From the NCBI RefSeq assembly GCF_002250625.1, contig NZ_NMVQ01000006.1:1-64000 (forward strand): a stretch of DNA of 64,000 nt. Reading direction: 5' to 3'. Shown in pieces: positions 17,689-25,825 of this stretch; position 1 is the stretch's first letter, and the number at the start of each line of letters is the position of its first letter. The stretch is from Enemella dayhoffiae. Lineage in GTDB: Bacteria; Actinomycetota; Actinomycetes; Propionibacteriales; Propionibacteriaceae. Below the pieces are notes generated by a model. That model did no database searches and had not been told where the DNA came from. It saw nothing but the letters and a program-made list of their open reading frames with translations. The position numbers and the translations under genes are program-made.

Positions 17689-20304
17689 GTGAAATCTCGG
17701 TCCGGTGGCGCCACCCGCGTGGGCGTACTCGTCGTAGGCCGAGACTTCCCCCGCTGGTTGTCCGAGCTGTTGGGGCTGTGCTTCGTCGCCCTCGGCTGCG
17801 TGTACGCCGCCCACCAGGGCTGGTTCGAGGAGTTCACCTCGCCGCCGTTCCCGCAGTGGCAGGGCATGCAGGCGATCGCCGAGCGGCTGCTGCACGACAG
17901 GACCGTCTTCGCCTTCGGGTACGCGTTCTCGCCGGTCAAGGCGCTGCTGTCGATCCCGCTGCTGGTGGTCCCGCCCGAGATCACCGGCTTCGTGATGGCG
18001 TTCATCACCGGCCTCGCCCTGTGGCTGCTGGTCCGCCGCCTGGGCCTGGCGCCGTGGGCCAGCGGGCTGATCACCGGGTTCCTGCTGACCCTGAACATCT
18101 TCCGGATCACCATCAGCTACGGCGACGTGATGCCGGCGCTGGCGATGCTGCTCTTCCTCGGTTGGATCCGCGAGTTCGAACGCGACCGCTCCTGCTGGTG
18201 GTTCGCCGCGCTGGCCGGAATCGGGGCTGCCATCCACCCGGTGCTGCTGGTCTTCCCCGCGGTGCTGGTGCTCGCCCGGCGCTGGCGTACCGCCGTGATC
18301 GCCGTGGGCACCTGGCTGCTGCTCACCCTGATCGCCGCCGCGATGGCCCCCCGGGACACCCTCCGGTTCTGGACCATCATCTATTTCCGTCGCTTCTATC
18401 GCGGCAACTGGGCGAGCAACGAGCAGCCGCTGATCAGCCTGCTGCACCCCTTCGGCCTGCCGGGTCTGCTGCTGATCGCGCTGGTCGCGGTGTTCGCGGC
18501 CGGGGGAGTGGTGGCCGCTGCCCTCGCGCTGCGACGGGGCCGCTGGTGGACCGCCCTGTGCTGCACCGTCGCGGCGGCCGCCCCGGTGCTCACCTTTCCG
18601 ACCGAGCAGGTGCTGCTGTTCCCGCTGATCGTGCTGGCGTTCCAGCGCGGCCAGCGGCTGTTCGGGCGCACGCTCAGCATGACGATCTGGCTGATCGCGA
18701 TCGTCGCCCCCGCCTTCCTGCTCGCCCGCCCGCTGCTGCCCACCTCCAAGGAGGCCAGCATGCTGCAGAGCCTGCTCGGGCTTCTGCTGATGGCGACCCT
18801 GGCGCTGTGGGGACTGCACCACCTGGTGCTCGAACTGCGCGCCCGCCGCGGTCCGGTTCCGGCGGAGGGGCGCACCTTCACCGTCTGGTGGACCCGCTTG
18901 GTGATGTTCGGTCTGCCGCTGGCGATCGTGATCTGGCTGACCGGAACCTTCTTCTTCGAACCCGACCCCAGCCGACCGGGCTCCCGGTTGATCCCCTGGT
19001 ACGGCTACATGCCCGACTTCATGGTCTATTATCGCGCGGCCCGGGCGCTGGTGCACGGCAACAGCATCTACGAGATCCAGATCATCGACGGCAAGCCCGC
19101 CTGGCCGTTCCTCTACCCACCGTTCGCGGCGCTGCTGGCGCTCCCGGCGGCGTACGCCCTGGTGCTCAGCAAGGCCGCCTTCACTGCAGCCAAGGTGTGG
19201 GCGCTGAGCCACCTGCTGCACCGCTCCGGGCTGCACGGCTGGCGCGCCCCGATGGTGCTGGCCGCGGGACTGCTGCTGTTCAGCGTGCTCTCCAACGACA
19301 TCCAGATGGGCAACATCCAGGGCCTGATGGTGGCGCTGATCTTCCTCGACCTGGCCCCCGGTTCCGGACTGCTGCGCCGGATCATCCCGTTCCGCCGGCT
19401 GGGGTTGGCCAGGCTGGATCGGGATCGGATCCTGCCCACCGGCGTGATCACCGGCATCCTGGCTGCGATCAAGATCATCCCGCTGCTCTTCGTCGTCTAT
19501 CTGGTGCTGACCAAGCGCTTCCGGGCCGCCATCACCGCGCTGATCACAACGGCCGCCTGCACCCTGATCGGGCTGATCGTGCTGCCCGGTCAGACCTGGA
19601 CCTTCACCACCATGCTGCTGGAGGGGCGGATCAATGAGAAGGTCGTCGGGCCGCTGGTCCACTACGTCTCCCTGGTCAGCGCGCTGCAGCGGTTCCTGGG
19701 CTATGACGACACCCTGAAGACCGTGCTCACGGCGCTGTCGATGATGGTCGGCCTGCTCGCGGTGTGGGGGGCGGTGCGCTGGCACCGGGCCGGGCAGGAG
19801 TGGTTGGCGCTGAGCCTGATCGGGATCGCCACGATCTTCTTCTCCCCGCTCGCCTGGAACTACTACTACACCTGGCTGGTCCCGCTGCTGATCGTCTTCG
19901 GCAGCCAGCTCGCGGGCCTCGGTACGCCCGGGGTGGACCGTCGCGCCGAATCCTTCTCGCCGCGGCTGCGCTTCGGGGACGACCTGATGCTGATCTTCGG
20001 GCTGGCGCTGGTCTTCTGCGCCGTCCAGTTCCAGCTGCACGTGCCCGGCGGAGACGGCGGCGAGGGGGAGTGGGTCACCTGGCAGCGACTGATCGCCGGC
20101 GGGATGCCGTTCCTCACCACGATCGCCGTGCTGGCGGCCTGGTGGACCGGCCGACAGGCGGTGCGCCTGGTGAACGGCGTACGCCCGGAGGTCGCCGGGT
20201 CCGCGGACGGGTCGACCGCAGACGCCGAGGGGGCGGAGTCGGAGTCGGAGCCGGCAACCGGTGCCACCGGACGTCCGCGGACGACCGGCTCCGCGACCTC
20301 CTGA
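17689..20304 (+). CDS. Giant membrane protein with two GT87-like mannosyltransferase halves
   Basis: An 871-residue integral membrane protein with roughly twenty TM helices. The C-terminal half (about 440-820) matches the GT87/DUF2029 family that includes PimE: MPDFMVYYRAARALVHGNSIYE with the luminal acidic region, FLYPPFAALLALP, GLLAAIKIIPLLFVVYL-like segments and SPLAWNYYYTWLVPLL. The N-terminal half (about 30-400) has a parallel layout (FSPVKALLSIPLL, LTLNIFRITISYGDVMPAL, IHPVLLVFPAVLV, NEQPLISLLHPFG) and is probably a diverged second copy. It would use polyprenyl-phosphate-mannose outside the membrane. CATGAT is 6 nt before GTG 17689. The tail after residue 835 is acidic and disordered. 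Confidence 0.7.
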   Translation: MKSRSGGATRVGVLVVGRDFPRWLSELLGLCFVALGCVYAAHQGWFEEFTSPPFPQWQGMQAIAERLLHDRTVFAFGYAFSPVKALLSIPLLVVPPEITGFVMAFITGLALWLLVRRLGLAPWASGLITGFLLTLNIFRITISYGDVMPALAMLLFLGWIREFERDRSCWWFAALAGIGAAIHPVLLVFPAVLVLARRWRTAVIAVGTWLLLTLIAAAMAPRDTLRFWTIIYFRRFYRGNWASNEQPLISLLHPFGLPGLLLIALVAVFAAGGVVAAALALRRGRWWTALCCTVAAAAPVLTFPTEQVLLFPLIVLAFQRGQRLFGRTLSMTIWLIAIVAPAFLLARPLLPTSKEASMLQSLLGLLLMATLALWGLHHLVLELRARRGPVPAEGRTFTVWWTRLVMFGLPLAIVIWLTGTFFFEPDPSRPGSRLIPWYGYMPDFMVYYRAARALVHGNSIYEIQIIDGKPAWPFLYPPFAALLALPAAYALVLSKAAFTAAKVWALSHLLHRSGLHGWRAPMVLAAGLLLFSVLSNDIQMGNIQGLMVALIFLDLAPGSGLLRRIIPFRRLGLARLDRDRILPTGVITGILAAIKIIPLLFVVYLVLTKRFRAAITALITTAACTLIGLIVLPGQTWTFTTMLLEGRINEKVVGPLVHYVSLVSALQRFLGYDDTLKTVLTALSMMVGLLAVWGAVRWHRAGQEWLALSLIGIATIFFSPLAWNYYYTWLVPLLIVFGSQLAGLGTPGVDRRAESFSPRLRFGDDLMLIFGLALVFCAVQFQLHVPGGDGGEGEWVTWQRLIAGGMPFLTTIAVLAAWWTGRQAVRLVNGVRPEVAGSADGSTADAEGAESESEPATGATGRPRTTGSATS

Positions 20305-20325
20305 CCCGACCGACCGCGCTGCTAG

Positions 20326-20856
20326 GCGATCGATCGCGCCACCCCGCTGAACGGTTACTTCTTCGACTTCGACGAACACCCCGACGTGCTGCGGCGCTAT
20401 CGGAGCCTGCGGGAACGACCCCAGGTGCGGCTCCCGAACCCCAATGCGACGTCTGGCCGGCGACCGCCCGAGCAGCTCGACGACGGCGTGCTCGCGCAAC
20501 TGCAGACGGTCTTCGACGAGGCGGCGGCTCTGGACGATCGAGAGGACCACCTCGGGGCGCTGCGGGTGTGGGAGCGGGTGTGGGACCTGCTTCCCGAGCC
20601 GACTCGGGAGTGGGCGTGGTCCGCGACCATCTACGGCGGCATCGGCGAGTCCCTCTCCTGGCTCGGTGACCACGCGATGGCTGAACTGGCCTTCCGGTTC
20701 GCGCTGCGGTGCCCGGGCGGTGAGCAGCCGGTGACCCTGGCCAGGATCGCCCAGTGCGTGGAGCGGCGGGGCGACGACGAGACCGCCGCCCGGTTCTGGG
20801 AGAGGGCAGAGGCCGCTCAGTCGGGCATCACCGAACTGGCCCGCCAGGAGGACTGA
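20326..20856 (+). pseudogene. TPR-like polymorphic-toxin immunity protein, probably lacking its start
   Basis: The frame is open from a TAG at 20323 to TGA 20856, but there is no ATG or GTG until 20386, which would cut off YFFDFDEHPD. The body is helical and resembles the immunity protein at 50416: PEP-x-R-x-W near the middle, an IG motif, and a shared CPGG (LLPEPTREW, LRCPGGEQ here; LVPEPKRHW, TQCPGGLG there). It is therefore likely the cognate or orphan immunity gene of the decayed toxin on the opposite strand. The missing start suggests a 5' truncation. Confidence 0.5.
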
Positions 20857-20861
20857 GCGAT

Positions 20862-21160
20862 TCAGCCGGGAATCTCCACCTCGTGGATCGCATATCGCCC
20901 AAACTGAGGGTAACCCTCCGGTGAGAACCGCACCCCCTCCGGATACTGCTTGGCCAACTCGGGATACTCGTCGGCCAGCGGGAACTCCTTGCCCGCGTGC
21001 TTGGAGTTGATCGGGGGCCGCCCCTCTTCGCCGCGGCTTCGCCAGCCTCCTTGCCGCCCCTCTTCGTCCCCTGTTCTGCGGCCTCCTTGGCCCCCTTCGT
21101 GGCGCCGGCCCCCGCGACGTCATCGACCGAGCGCAGCAGCGGATCCAGCAACGGCTTCAC
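20862..21160 (-). pseudogene. Polymorphic toxin C-terminal region, frameshifted
   Basis: The frame from GTG 21160 encodes a linker typical of secreted toxins (KPLLDPLLRSVDD, then repeated Gly/Ala/Lys/Glu: GATKGAKEAAEQGTKRGG). After about 21020 the sense moves to another frame, which reads PINSKHAGKEFPLADEYPEL, AKQYPEGVRFSPEGYP, then QFGRYAIHEVEIPG and a stop at 20862. That segment resembles the start of HNH/Endo VII-type toxin domains (NSK-GK-Y-L...YP-GV-F...G-P-F). The catalytic His/Glu part expected downstream is missing. One indel and a 3' truncation make it non-functional. Confidence 0.5.
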
Positions 21161-21182
21161 GAACCCTTTGAGCGCGGTTCCT

Positions 21183-21429
21183 TTATCCAGGGACGGTCTC
21201 CTCGAACGGAGGGGTGGCCAGGGTGAGTGCCCAGAAATGGTCCCAGCTGCCGGCGAGCGGCGTCAGCACCCCGAGGGCGTCCGGTCCCAGCTCATCGGCG
21301 ACTTTGCAGATCGGCCCCTCCGACCTCAGCCAACCAACGCAGGTAGTCCTCGGGCAGGGCCGCCCCCGCCGCCTGGGTCAGGGCCGCCACGTGCTGTGGG
21401 GAACTCGGCCCGGCCGCAATGAAACGCAT
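21183..21429 (-). pseudogene. SMI1/KNR4 (SUKH)-like immunity protein remnant
   Basis: ATG 21429 opens MRFIAAGPSSPQHVAALTQA, then ALPEDYLRWLAEVGGA, a pattern like the LP-DYL---NGG core of SUKH immunity proteins. The frame breaks near 21310-21330. A second frame continues VADELGPDALGVLTPLAGSW and ends TPPFEETVPG at 21183. At about 75 residues it is shorter than typical family members, so an internal deletion is likely as well. It overlaps the upstream end of the toxin remnant, as expected for an orphan immunity cassette. Confidence 0.45.
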
Positions 21430-21510
21430 TCCCCAACGATAGGGTCAGGCCGGCGCAGGCACTCGCCGCCGCGTACCGAACGTTTCCGCTTCCGGGCCGA
21501 TCGCCGCGAT

Positions 21511-21540
21511 TTGGGGTACCGCCCAGAGGTGGCGTAGTAT
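21511..21540 (+). promoter_or_regulatory. infA promoter
   Basis: TTGGGG (21511-21516), an 18-bp spacer and TAGTAT (21535-21540). The leader of about 65 nt contains a CACCCG-TGC-CGGGTG hairpin before the infA ATG. Confidence 0.6.
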
Positions 21541-21612
21541 TGCACGTCGGTCACCCGTGCCGGGTGATCGGTCGTGCGATTCGTCCAACATTCCCGGACA
21601 GATTGAGAGTAC

Positions 21613-21834
21613 ATGTCGAAGAAAGAGGGTTTCCTCGAGATGGAGGGCACCGTGGTCGAGGCCCTGCCCAACGCGATGTTCCGCGTTGAGTTGGCCAACG
21701 GACACAAGGTGCTCGCCCAGATCAGTGGCAAGATGCGGCAGCACTACATCCGCATCCTCCCCAGCGACCGTGTGGTCGTGGAGATCTCCGCCTACGACCT
21801 CAACCGCGGCCGCATCGTCTACCGGCACAAGTGA
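21613..21834 (+). CDS. infA: Translation initiation factor IF-1
   Basis: A 73-residue S1-like OB-fold protein that occupies the 30S A site during initiation. [20 protein letters not shown] and [17 protein letters not shown] match the family over its whole length. It heads the second ribosomal block and is followed 88 nt later by rpmJ. Confidence 0.97.
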   Translation: MSKKEGFLEMEGTVVEALPNAMFRVELANGHKVLAQISGKMRQHYIRILPSDRVVVEISAYDLNRGRIVYRHK

Positions 21835-21922
21835 CCACAGTCCGGCCGACCCTCGGGTCGGTCAATCACCCATCACAGGTACGCCCCTGCGGGCGCGCCC
21901 ACAACCACGAAGGAAGCTCGCG

Positions 21923-22036
21923 ATGAAGGTCAAGCCGAGCGTCAAGAAGATGTGCGACAAGTGCAAGGTGATTCGCCGGCACGGTCGCGTGATGGTGATC
22001 TGCGACAACCCGCGGCACAAGCAGCGCCAGGGCTGA
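21923..22036 (+). CDS. rpmJ: 50S ribosomal protein L36
   Basis: A 37-residue zinc-ribbon protein: [20 protein letters not shown] with ligands C11, C14, C27 and H32. It follows AAGGAAG. A GTACGCC-containing stretch separates it from infA. This is the C+ (zinc-containing) form. Confidence 0.95.
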   Translation: MKVKPSVKKMCDKCKVIRRHGRVMVICDNPRHKQRQG

Positions 22037-22099
22037 GCATCTGGCGTCGGACCGACAGGTTCGCGCTCGCGCTGGGGGCGGACGGCCCGCAGAGCACCC

Positions 22100-22129
22100 T
22101 TGACAACTCAATAACAACAAACGTGCTAG
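22100..22129 (+). promoter_or_regulatory. Candidate rpsM-operon promoter
   Basis: A perfect TTGACA (22100-22105), 18 bp, then TGCTAG (22124-22129). The leader of about 165 nt carries a hairpin with arms CCGGAG/CTCCGG at 22196-22211. Expression of the alpha operon is commonly autoregulated by S4 through such leaders; that role here is an inference. Confidence 0.55.
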
Positions 22130-22298
22130 CCAATCCCGGCCACACTGCTCCGTCGAGCAGCGCAACCGGGGCTCACGTCCGGTCGGAGGCCGGGCCCGGA
22201 GAACTCTCCGGATGCAGCACGTCAGACACCTCCGCGGATCGTGGAACACCGTCGAGTGGAACCGACGCCACGAACCGGATCCGAAGGGAACTGCTGAG

Positions 22299-22670
22299 AT
22301 GGCACGCCTCATCGGGGTCGACCTGCCGCGCGAGAAGCGCCTCGAGGTCGCACTCACCTACATCTTCGGCGTGGGACGCACCCGCGCGCTGGAGACCCTC
22401 GACGCCACGGGGATCAGTGGCGACACCCGCGTCCGCGACCTGACCGATGACCAGCTCGTCGCGCTGCGTGACCACATCGAAGCGAACTACCAGACCGAGG
22501 GTGACCTCCGTCGTGAGGTCGCTGCCGACATCCGCCGCAAGATCGAGATCGGCTCCTACCAGGGCCGTCGTCACCGCGCCGGGCTTCCTGTGCACGGCCA
22601 GCGCACGCGTACCAACGCGCGTCAGCGCAAGGGCAAGCGCAAGGCCGTTGCCGGCAAGAAGAAGAAGTAA
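22299..22670 (+). CDS. rpsM: 30S ribosomal protein S13
   Basis: A 123-residue head protein contacting P-site t[33 protein letters not shown] and the basic tail [16 protein letters not shown] are diagnostic. The start at 22299 follows GAAGGGAA. An upstream in-frame reading to 22212 lies in the leader and lacks homology. Confidence 0.97.
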   Translation: MARLIGVDLPREKRLEVALTYIFGVGRTRALETLDATGISGDTRVRDLTDDQLVALRDHIEANYQTEGDLRREVAADIRRKIEIGSYQGRRHRAGLPVHGQRTRTNARQRKGKRKAVAGKKKK

Positions 22671-22698
22671 CCGGACGCACAGGGAGATCTGAACAGAT

Positions 22699-23100
22699 AT
22701 GGCTACCGCAGGACGCGGCGCCGCCAAGAAGGTGCGCCGCAAGGAGAAGAAGAACGTCGTGGCCGGACAGGCCCACATCAAGTCGACGTTCAACAACACG
22801 ATCATCTCGATCACCGACCCGACCGGTCACGTGATCGCATGGGCCTCCGCCGGCACCGTCGGCTTCAAGGGCTCGCGCAAGTCGACCCCCTTCGCCGCCC
22901 AGATGGCCGCCGAGGCCGCTGGCCGTCGTGCCATGGATCACGGCATGAAGAAGGTCGACGTGTTCGTCAAGGGTCCCGGCTCCGGCCGTGAGACCGCCAT
23001 CCGCTCGCTCGGCGCGATCGGCCTCGAGGTCGGTGCCATCTCCGATGTCACCCCCGTGCCGCACAACGGCTGCCGTCCGCCCAAGCGCCGTCGCGTCTGA
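22699..23100 (+). CDS. rpsK: 30S ribosomal protein S11
   Basis: A 133-residue platform protein. [20 protein letters not shown] and the C-terminal [18 protein letters not shown] are the family signatures. It lies 28 nt after rpsM. Confidence 0.97.
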   Translation: MATAGRGAAKKVRRKEKKNVVAGQAHIKSTFNNTIISITDPTGHVIAWASAGTVGFKGSRKSTPFAAQMAAEAAGRRAMDHGMKKVDVFVKGPGSGRETAIRSLGAIGLEVGAISDVTPVPHNGCRPPKRRRV

Positions 23101-23120
23101 GCTGAGAAGGAGAAACCACC

Positions 23121-23726
23121 ATGGCTCGTTACACCGGTCCTCTGACCAAGAAGTCGCGTCGTCTCGGCTCCGACCTCGTCGGCAACGACAAGGCCTTCGA
23201 GCGCCGCCCCTACCCGCCCGGCATGCACGGTCGCGGTCGCACCAAGGATTCCGAGTACGCCCTGCAGCTGCGTGAGAAGCAGAAGGCGCGCTACACCTAC
23301 GGCGTCCTGGAGAAGCAGTTCCGTCGCTACTACGAGGAGGCCCACCGAGTCTCCGGCAAGACCGGCGACACGCTGCTGCAGATCCTCGAGTCCCGCCTGG
23401 ACAACGTGATCTACCGCGCTGGCTTCGCCTCCACCCGCCGCCAGGCCCGTCAGCTGGTCGTGCACGGCCACTTCCTGGTCAACGGCAAGAAGGTCAACAT
23501 CCCCTCCTATCGGGTCTCGGCCCACGACGTCATCGACGTCAAGGAGAAGTCGCTGAACCTGCACCCGCTGGTGGTCGCTCGGGAGACCCACGGCGAGCGC
23601 GAGGTTCCGGCCTGGATGGACGCCCGCCCCAACCAGATGCGGATCCTGATCCACCAGCTGCCCACCCGGCAGCAGATCACCGTCGACGTGACCGAGCAGC
23701 TGATCGTCGAGCTCTACTCGAAGTAA
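23121..23726 (+). CDS. rpsD: 30S ribosomal protein S4
   Basis: A 201-residue primary 16S-rRNA binding protein. Its S4 RNA-binding domain (ASTRRQARQLVVHGHFLVNG) is clear, and the N-terminus MARYTGPLTKKSRRL is the zinc-free type. It is separated from rpoA by a hairpin-rich repeat rather than a simple intergenic gap. Confidence 0.97.
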   Translation: MARYTGPLTKKSRRLGSDLVGNDKAFERRPYPPGMHGRGRTKDSEYALQLREKQKARYTYGVLEKQFRRYYEEAHRVSGKTGDTLLQILESRLDNVIYRAGFASTRRQARQLVVHGHFLVNGKKVNIPSYRVSAHDVIDVKEKSLNLHPLVVARETHGEREVPAWMDARPNQMRILIHQLPTRQQITVDVTEQLIVELYSK

Positions 23727-23729
23727 CCC

Positions 23730-23837
23730 AACGGGGCTCTGCCCCGTTGACCCCCGTTGGGGCTCCGCCCCTTCACCCCGCTGGGGGCTCCGCCCCCCGA
23801 CCCCCGGGCCTGCGGCGCCGTCGTTGGCAGGCCCGGG
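23730..23837. repeat. Hairpin-array repeat, copy 1 (rpsD-rpoA)
   Basis: Four consecutive hairpins: AACGGGGCTCTGCCCCGTT (23730-23748), GGGGCTCCGCCCC (23759-23771), GGGGGCTCCGCCCCC (23783-23797), and 11-bp arms CCCGGGCCTGC/GCAGGCCCGGG (23803-23813 and 23827-23837). A near copy lies on the other side of rpoA. They could act as partial terminators or mRNA-processing and stability elements that set the rpoA level; that is inference. Confidence 0.85.
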
Positions 23838-23892
23838 GATCGGAACACCTCTTGCCTTCAAATAGTGGTTGGCATGAAAGGAAAGAAGAAGA

Positions 23893-24918
23893 ATGCTCAT
23901 TGCTCAGCGGCCGCAGCTCTCCGAAGAGGTTGTTGACGACCACCGTTCGCGGTTCGTCATCGAGCCCCTGGAGCCCGGTTTCGGCTACACCCTTGGCAAC
24001 TCGCTGCGGCGTACCCTGATGTCCTCCATCCCGGGTGCCGCGGTGACCAGCATCAAGATCGACGGGAACCTGCACGAGTTCTCCACGATCGACGGCGTGG
24101 TCGAGGACGTCACCGACATCATCCTCAACCTCAAGGAGCTCGTCGTCTCCTCCGAGGAGGACGAGCCCGTGGTGATGTACCTGCGCAAGGCCGGCGCCGG
24201 CGCGGTGACCGCCGCCGACATCGCCCCGCCCGCGGGCGTCGAGGTGCACAACCCCGACCTGCACATCGCCACCCTCAACGACAACGGCAAGCTCGAGATG
24301 GAGCTCGTCGTCGAGCGCGGCCGCGGCTATGTCTCCTCGGTGCAGAACAAGTCCGGAGACCACGAGATCGGCCGGATCCCTGTCGACTCGATCTATTCCC
24401 CGGTGCTGAAGGTGGCCTACAAGGTCGAGGCCACCCGGGTCGAGCAGCGCACCGACTTCGACAAGCTGGTCATCGACGTGCAGACCAAGCCGTCGATGCG
24501 GCCCAAGGACGCCGTCGCGAGCGCCGGGCGTACCCTGGTCGAGATCTTCGGCCTGGCCCGCGAGCTCAACCTCGAGGCCGAGGGCATCGAGATCGGCCCG
24601 TCGCCGGTCGACGAGCAGCTCGCCGCCGATCTGGCCCTGCCGGTGGAGGACCTGAACCTGACCGTCCGGTCCTACAACTGCCTCAAGCGTGAGGGCATCC
24701 ACACCGTCTCCGAGCTGGTCTCCCGCTCCGAGCAGGACCTCCTCGACATCCGCAACTTCGGTTCCAAGTCCATCGACGAGGTCAAGCTGAAGCTGCACGA
24801 GATGGGCCTGTCGCTGAAGGACTCGGCTCCCGGTTTCGACCCGCTCGGTGCGGTGGGTCGTTACGACGAGGACGGCGAGGACGACGACCAGGATTTCGTG
24901 GAGACCGAGCAGTACTAA
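23893..24918 (+). CDS. rpoA: RNA polymerase alpha subunit
   Basis: A 341-residue assembly platform of RNA polymerase. The N-terminal domain contains [20 protein letters not shown], and after a linker at about 235-250 the C-terminal domain carries helix-hairpin-helix motifs ([40 protein letters not shown]) that bind UP elements and activators. The tail is acidic. It is flanked on both sides by the same hairpin array. Confidence 0.98.
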   Translation: MLIAQRPQLSEEVVDDHRSRFVIEPLEPGFGYTLGNSLRRTLMSSIPGAAVTSIKIDGNLHEFSTIDGVVEDVTDIILNLKELVVSSEEDEPVVMYLRKAGAGAVTAADIAPPAGVEVHNPDLHIATLNDNGKLEMELVVERGRGYVSSVQNKSGDHEIGRIPVDSIYSPVLKVAYKVEATRVEQRTDFDKLVIDVQTKPSMRPKDAVASAGRTLVEIFGLARELNLEAEGIEIGPSPVDEQLAADLALPVEDLNLTVRSYNCLKREGIHTVSELVSRSEQDLLDIRNFGSKSIDEVKLKLHEMGLSLKDSAPGFDPLGAVGRYDEDGEDDDQDFVETEQY

Positions 24919-24922
24919 CCCG

Positions 24923-25022
24923 AACGGGGCTCCGCCCCGTTGACCCCGATAGGGGCTCCGCCCCTTTCACCCCGCTGGGGGCTCCGCCCCCAGACCCCCG
25001 GGCCTGCGGCGCAGCAGGTCCC
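24923..25022. repeat. Hairpin-array repeat, copy 2 (rpoA-rplQ)
   Basis: Same order of elements as copy 1: AACGGGGCTCCGCCCCGTT (24923-24941), AGGGGCTCCGCCCCT, GGGGGCTCCGCCCCC, then CCCGGGCCTGCGGC. The fourth hairpin is degenerate because the right arm is GCAGGTCCC instead of GCAGGCCCGGG. Identity with copy 1 is high over about 90 bp. Confidence 0.85.
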
Positions 25023-25042
25023 ACAGATTTGGAGAAGAGACA

Positions 25043-25756
25043 ATGCCGAAGCCAACCAAGGGTCCCCGGCTGGGCGGTTCGCCCGCGCACGAGCGGATCA
25101 TCCTCGACAACCTGGCCAGCCAGCTGTTCGAGCACGGTCGGATCACCACCACCGAGACCCGCGCCAAGCGCGTCCGTCCGCTGGCGGAGAAGCTGATCAC
25201 CAAGGCCAAGCGGGGCGACCTGCACGCCCGCCGTCTGGCCGCGACCCACATCCGGGACAAGGGTGTGCTGCACATCCTGTTCACCGAGATCGCCCCGGCC
25301 GTGGCCGAGCGCGAGGGTGGCTACACCCGGATCACCAAGGTCGGCCCGCGCAAGGGTGACAACGCCCCGATGGCCATCATCGAGGTGCTGACCGAGGCCG
25401 TCACCAGCAAGGCCGCCCCGAAGAAGGCCGCCGCCAAGAAGGCCGAGCCGAAGGCGCAGGCCGTCGCCGCCGTCGAGGGCGCCGACGCCGAGGCCGCCCA
25501 GAGCGCCGAGAGCGATGCCACCGAGGCACCGTACGGCGAGGGGTCCTACCGGGGCGAGAACCCGCCGTCCGGCTTCGACATCAAGGGCAACGAGGACTCG
25601 ATGAAGTTCCACACCCCCGAGTCGCAGTGGTACGAGCAGACTGTCGCCGAGGTCTGGTTCAACTCCGCCGACGCCGCCGAGAAGGCCGGCTTCGTCGACG
25701 TGCTGGCCGGCAAGGACGACGACCAGGACGAGGCCAAGGACTCCGACAAGTCCTGA
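25043..25756 (+). CDS. rplQ: 50S ribosomal protein L17 with C-terminal extension domain
   Basis: Residues 1-120 are L17 ([39 protein letters not shown]), which lines the polypeptide exit. Bacterial L17 normally ends there. This protein has 237 residues: an Ala/Lys linker ([14 protein letters not shown]) leads to a small domain at about 165-225 containing [37 protein letters not shown] and AAEKAGF, then an acidic tail. This resembles the sunset-type domain fused to ribosomal proteins in several actinobacteria (from memory). Its role at the exit tunnel is unknown. Confidence 0.93.
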   Translation: MPKPTKGPRLGGSPAHERIILDNLASQLFEHGRITTTETRAKRVRPLAEKLITKAKRGDLHARRLAATHIRDKGVLHILFTEIAPAVAEREGGYTRITKVGPRKGDNAPMAIIEVLTEAVTSKAAPKKAAAKKAEPKAQAVAAVEGADAEAAQSAESDATEAPYGEGSYRGENPPSGFDIKGNEDSMKFHTPESQWYEQTVAEVWFNSADAAEKAGFVDVLAGKDDDQDEAKDSDKS

Positions 25757-25773
25757 TCTCGGTCCCACACGTG

Positions 25774-25812
25774 AACAGCGCCCGCTCCCGGACTCCGGGG
25801 GCGGGCGCTGTT
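25774..25812. terminator. Bidirectional terminator between rplQ and the merR gene
   Basis: 18-bp arms (25774-25791 and 25795-25812) with one wobble around a 3-nt loop, flanked by AA on one side and TT on the other, so it can serve both convergent genes. It lies 17 nt after the rplQ stop. Confidence 0.85.
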
Positions 25813-25825
25813 CGCTTCGGATGAC

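Noticed and set aside
17455-21123. A 1,222-codon open frame on the minus strand
   Set aside because: It is antisense to the GT87-like gene and its neighbours, is rich in Gln, Gly, His, Pro, Arg and Asp, and has no domain. Such frames are a by-product of GC-rich third positions.
22037-22298. A coding gene upstream of rpsM
   Set aside because: The open frames there have no homology signal; the stretch contains a TTGACA promoter and a structured leader.
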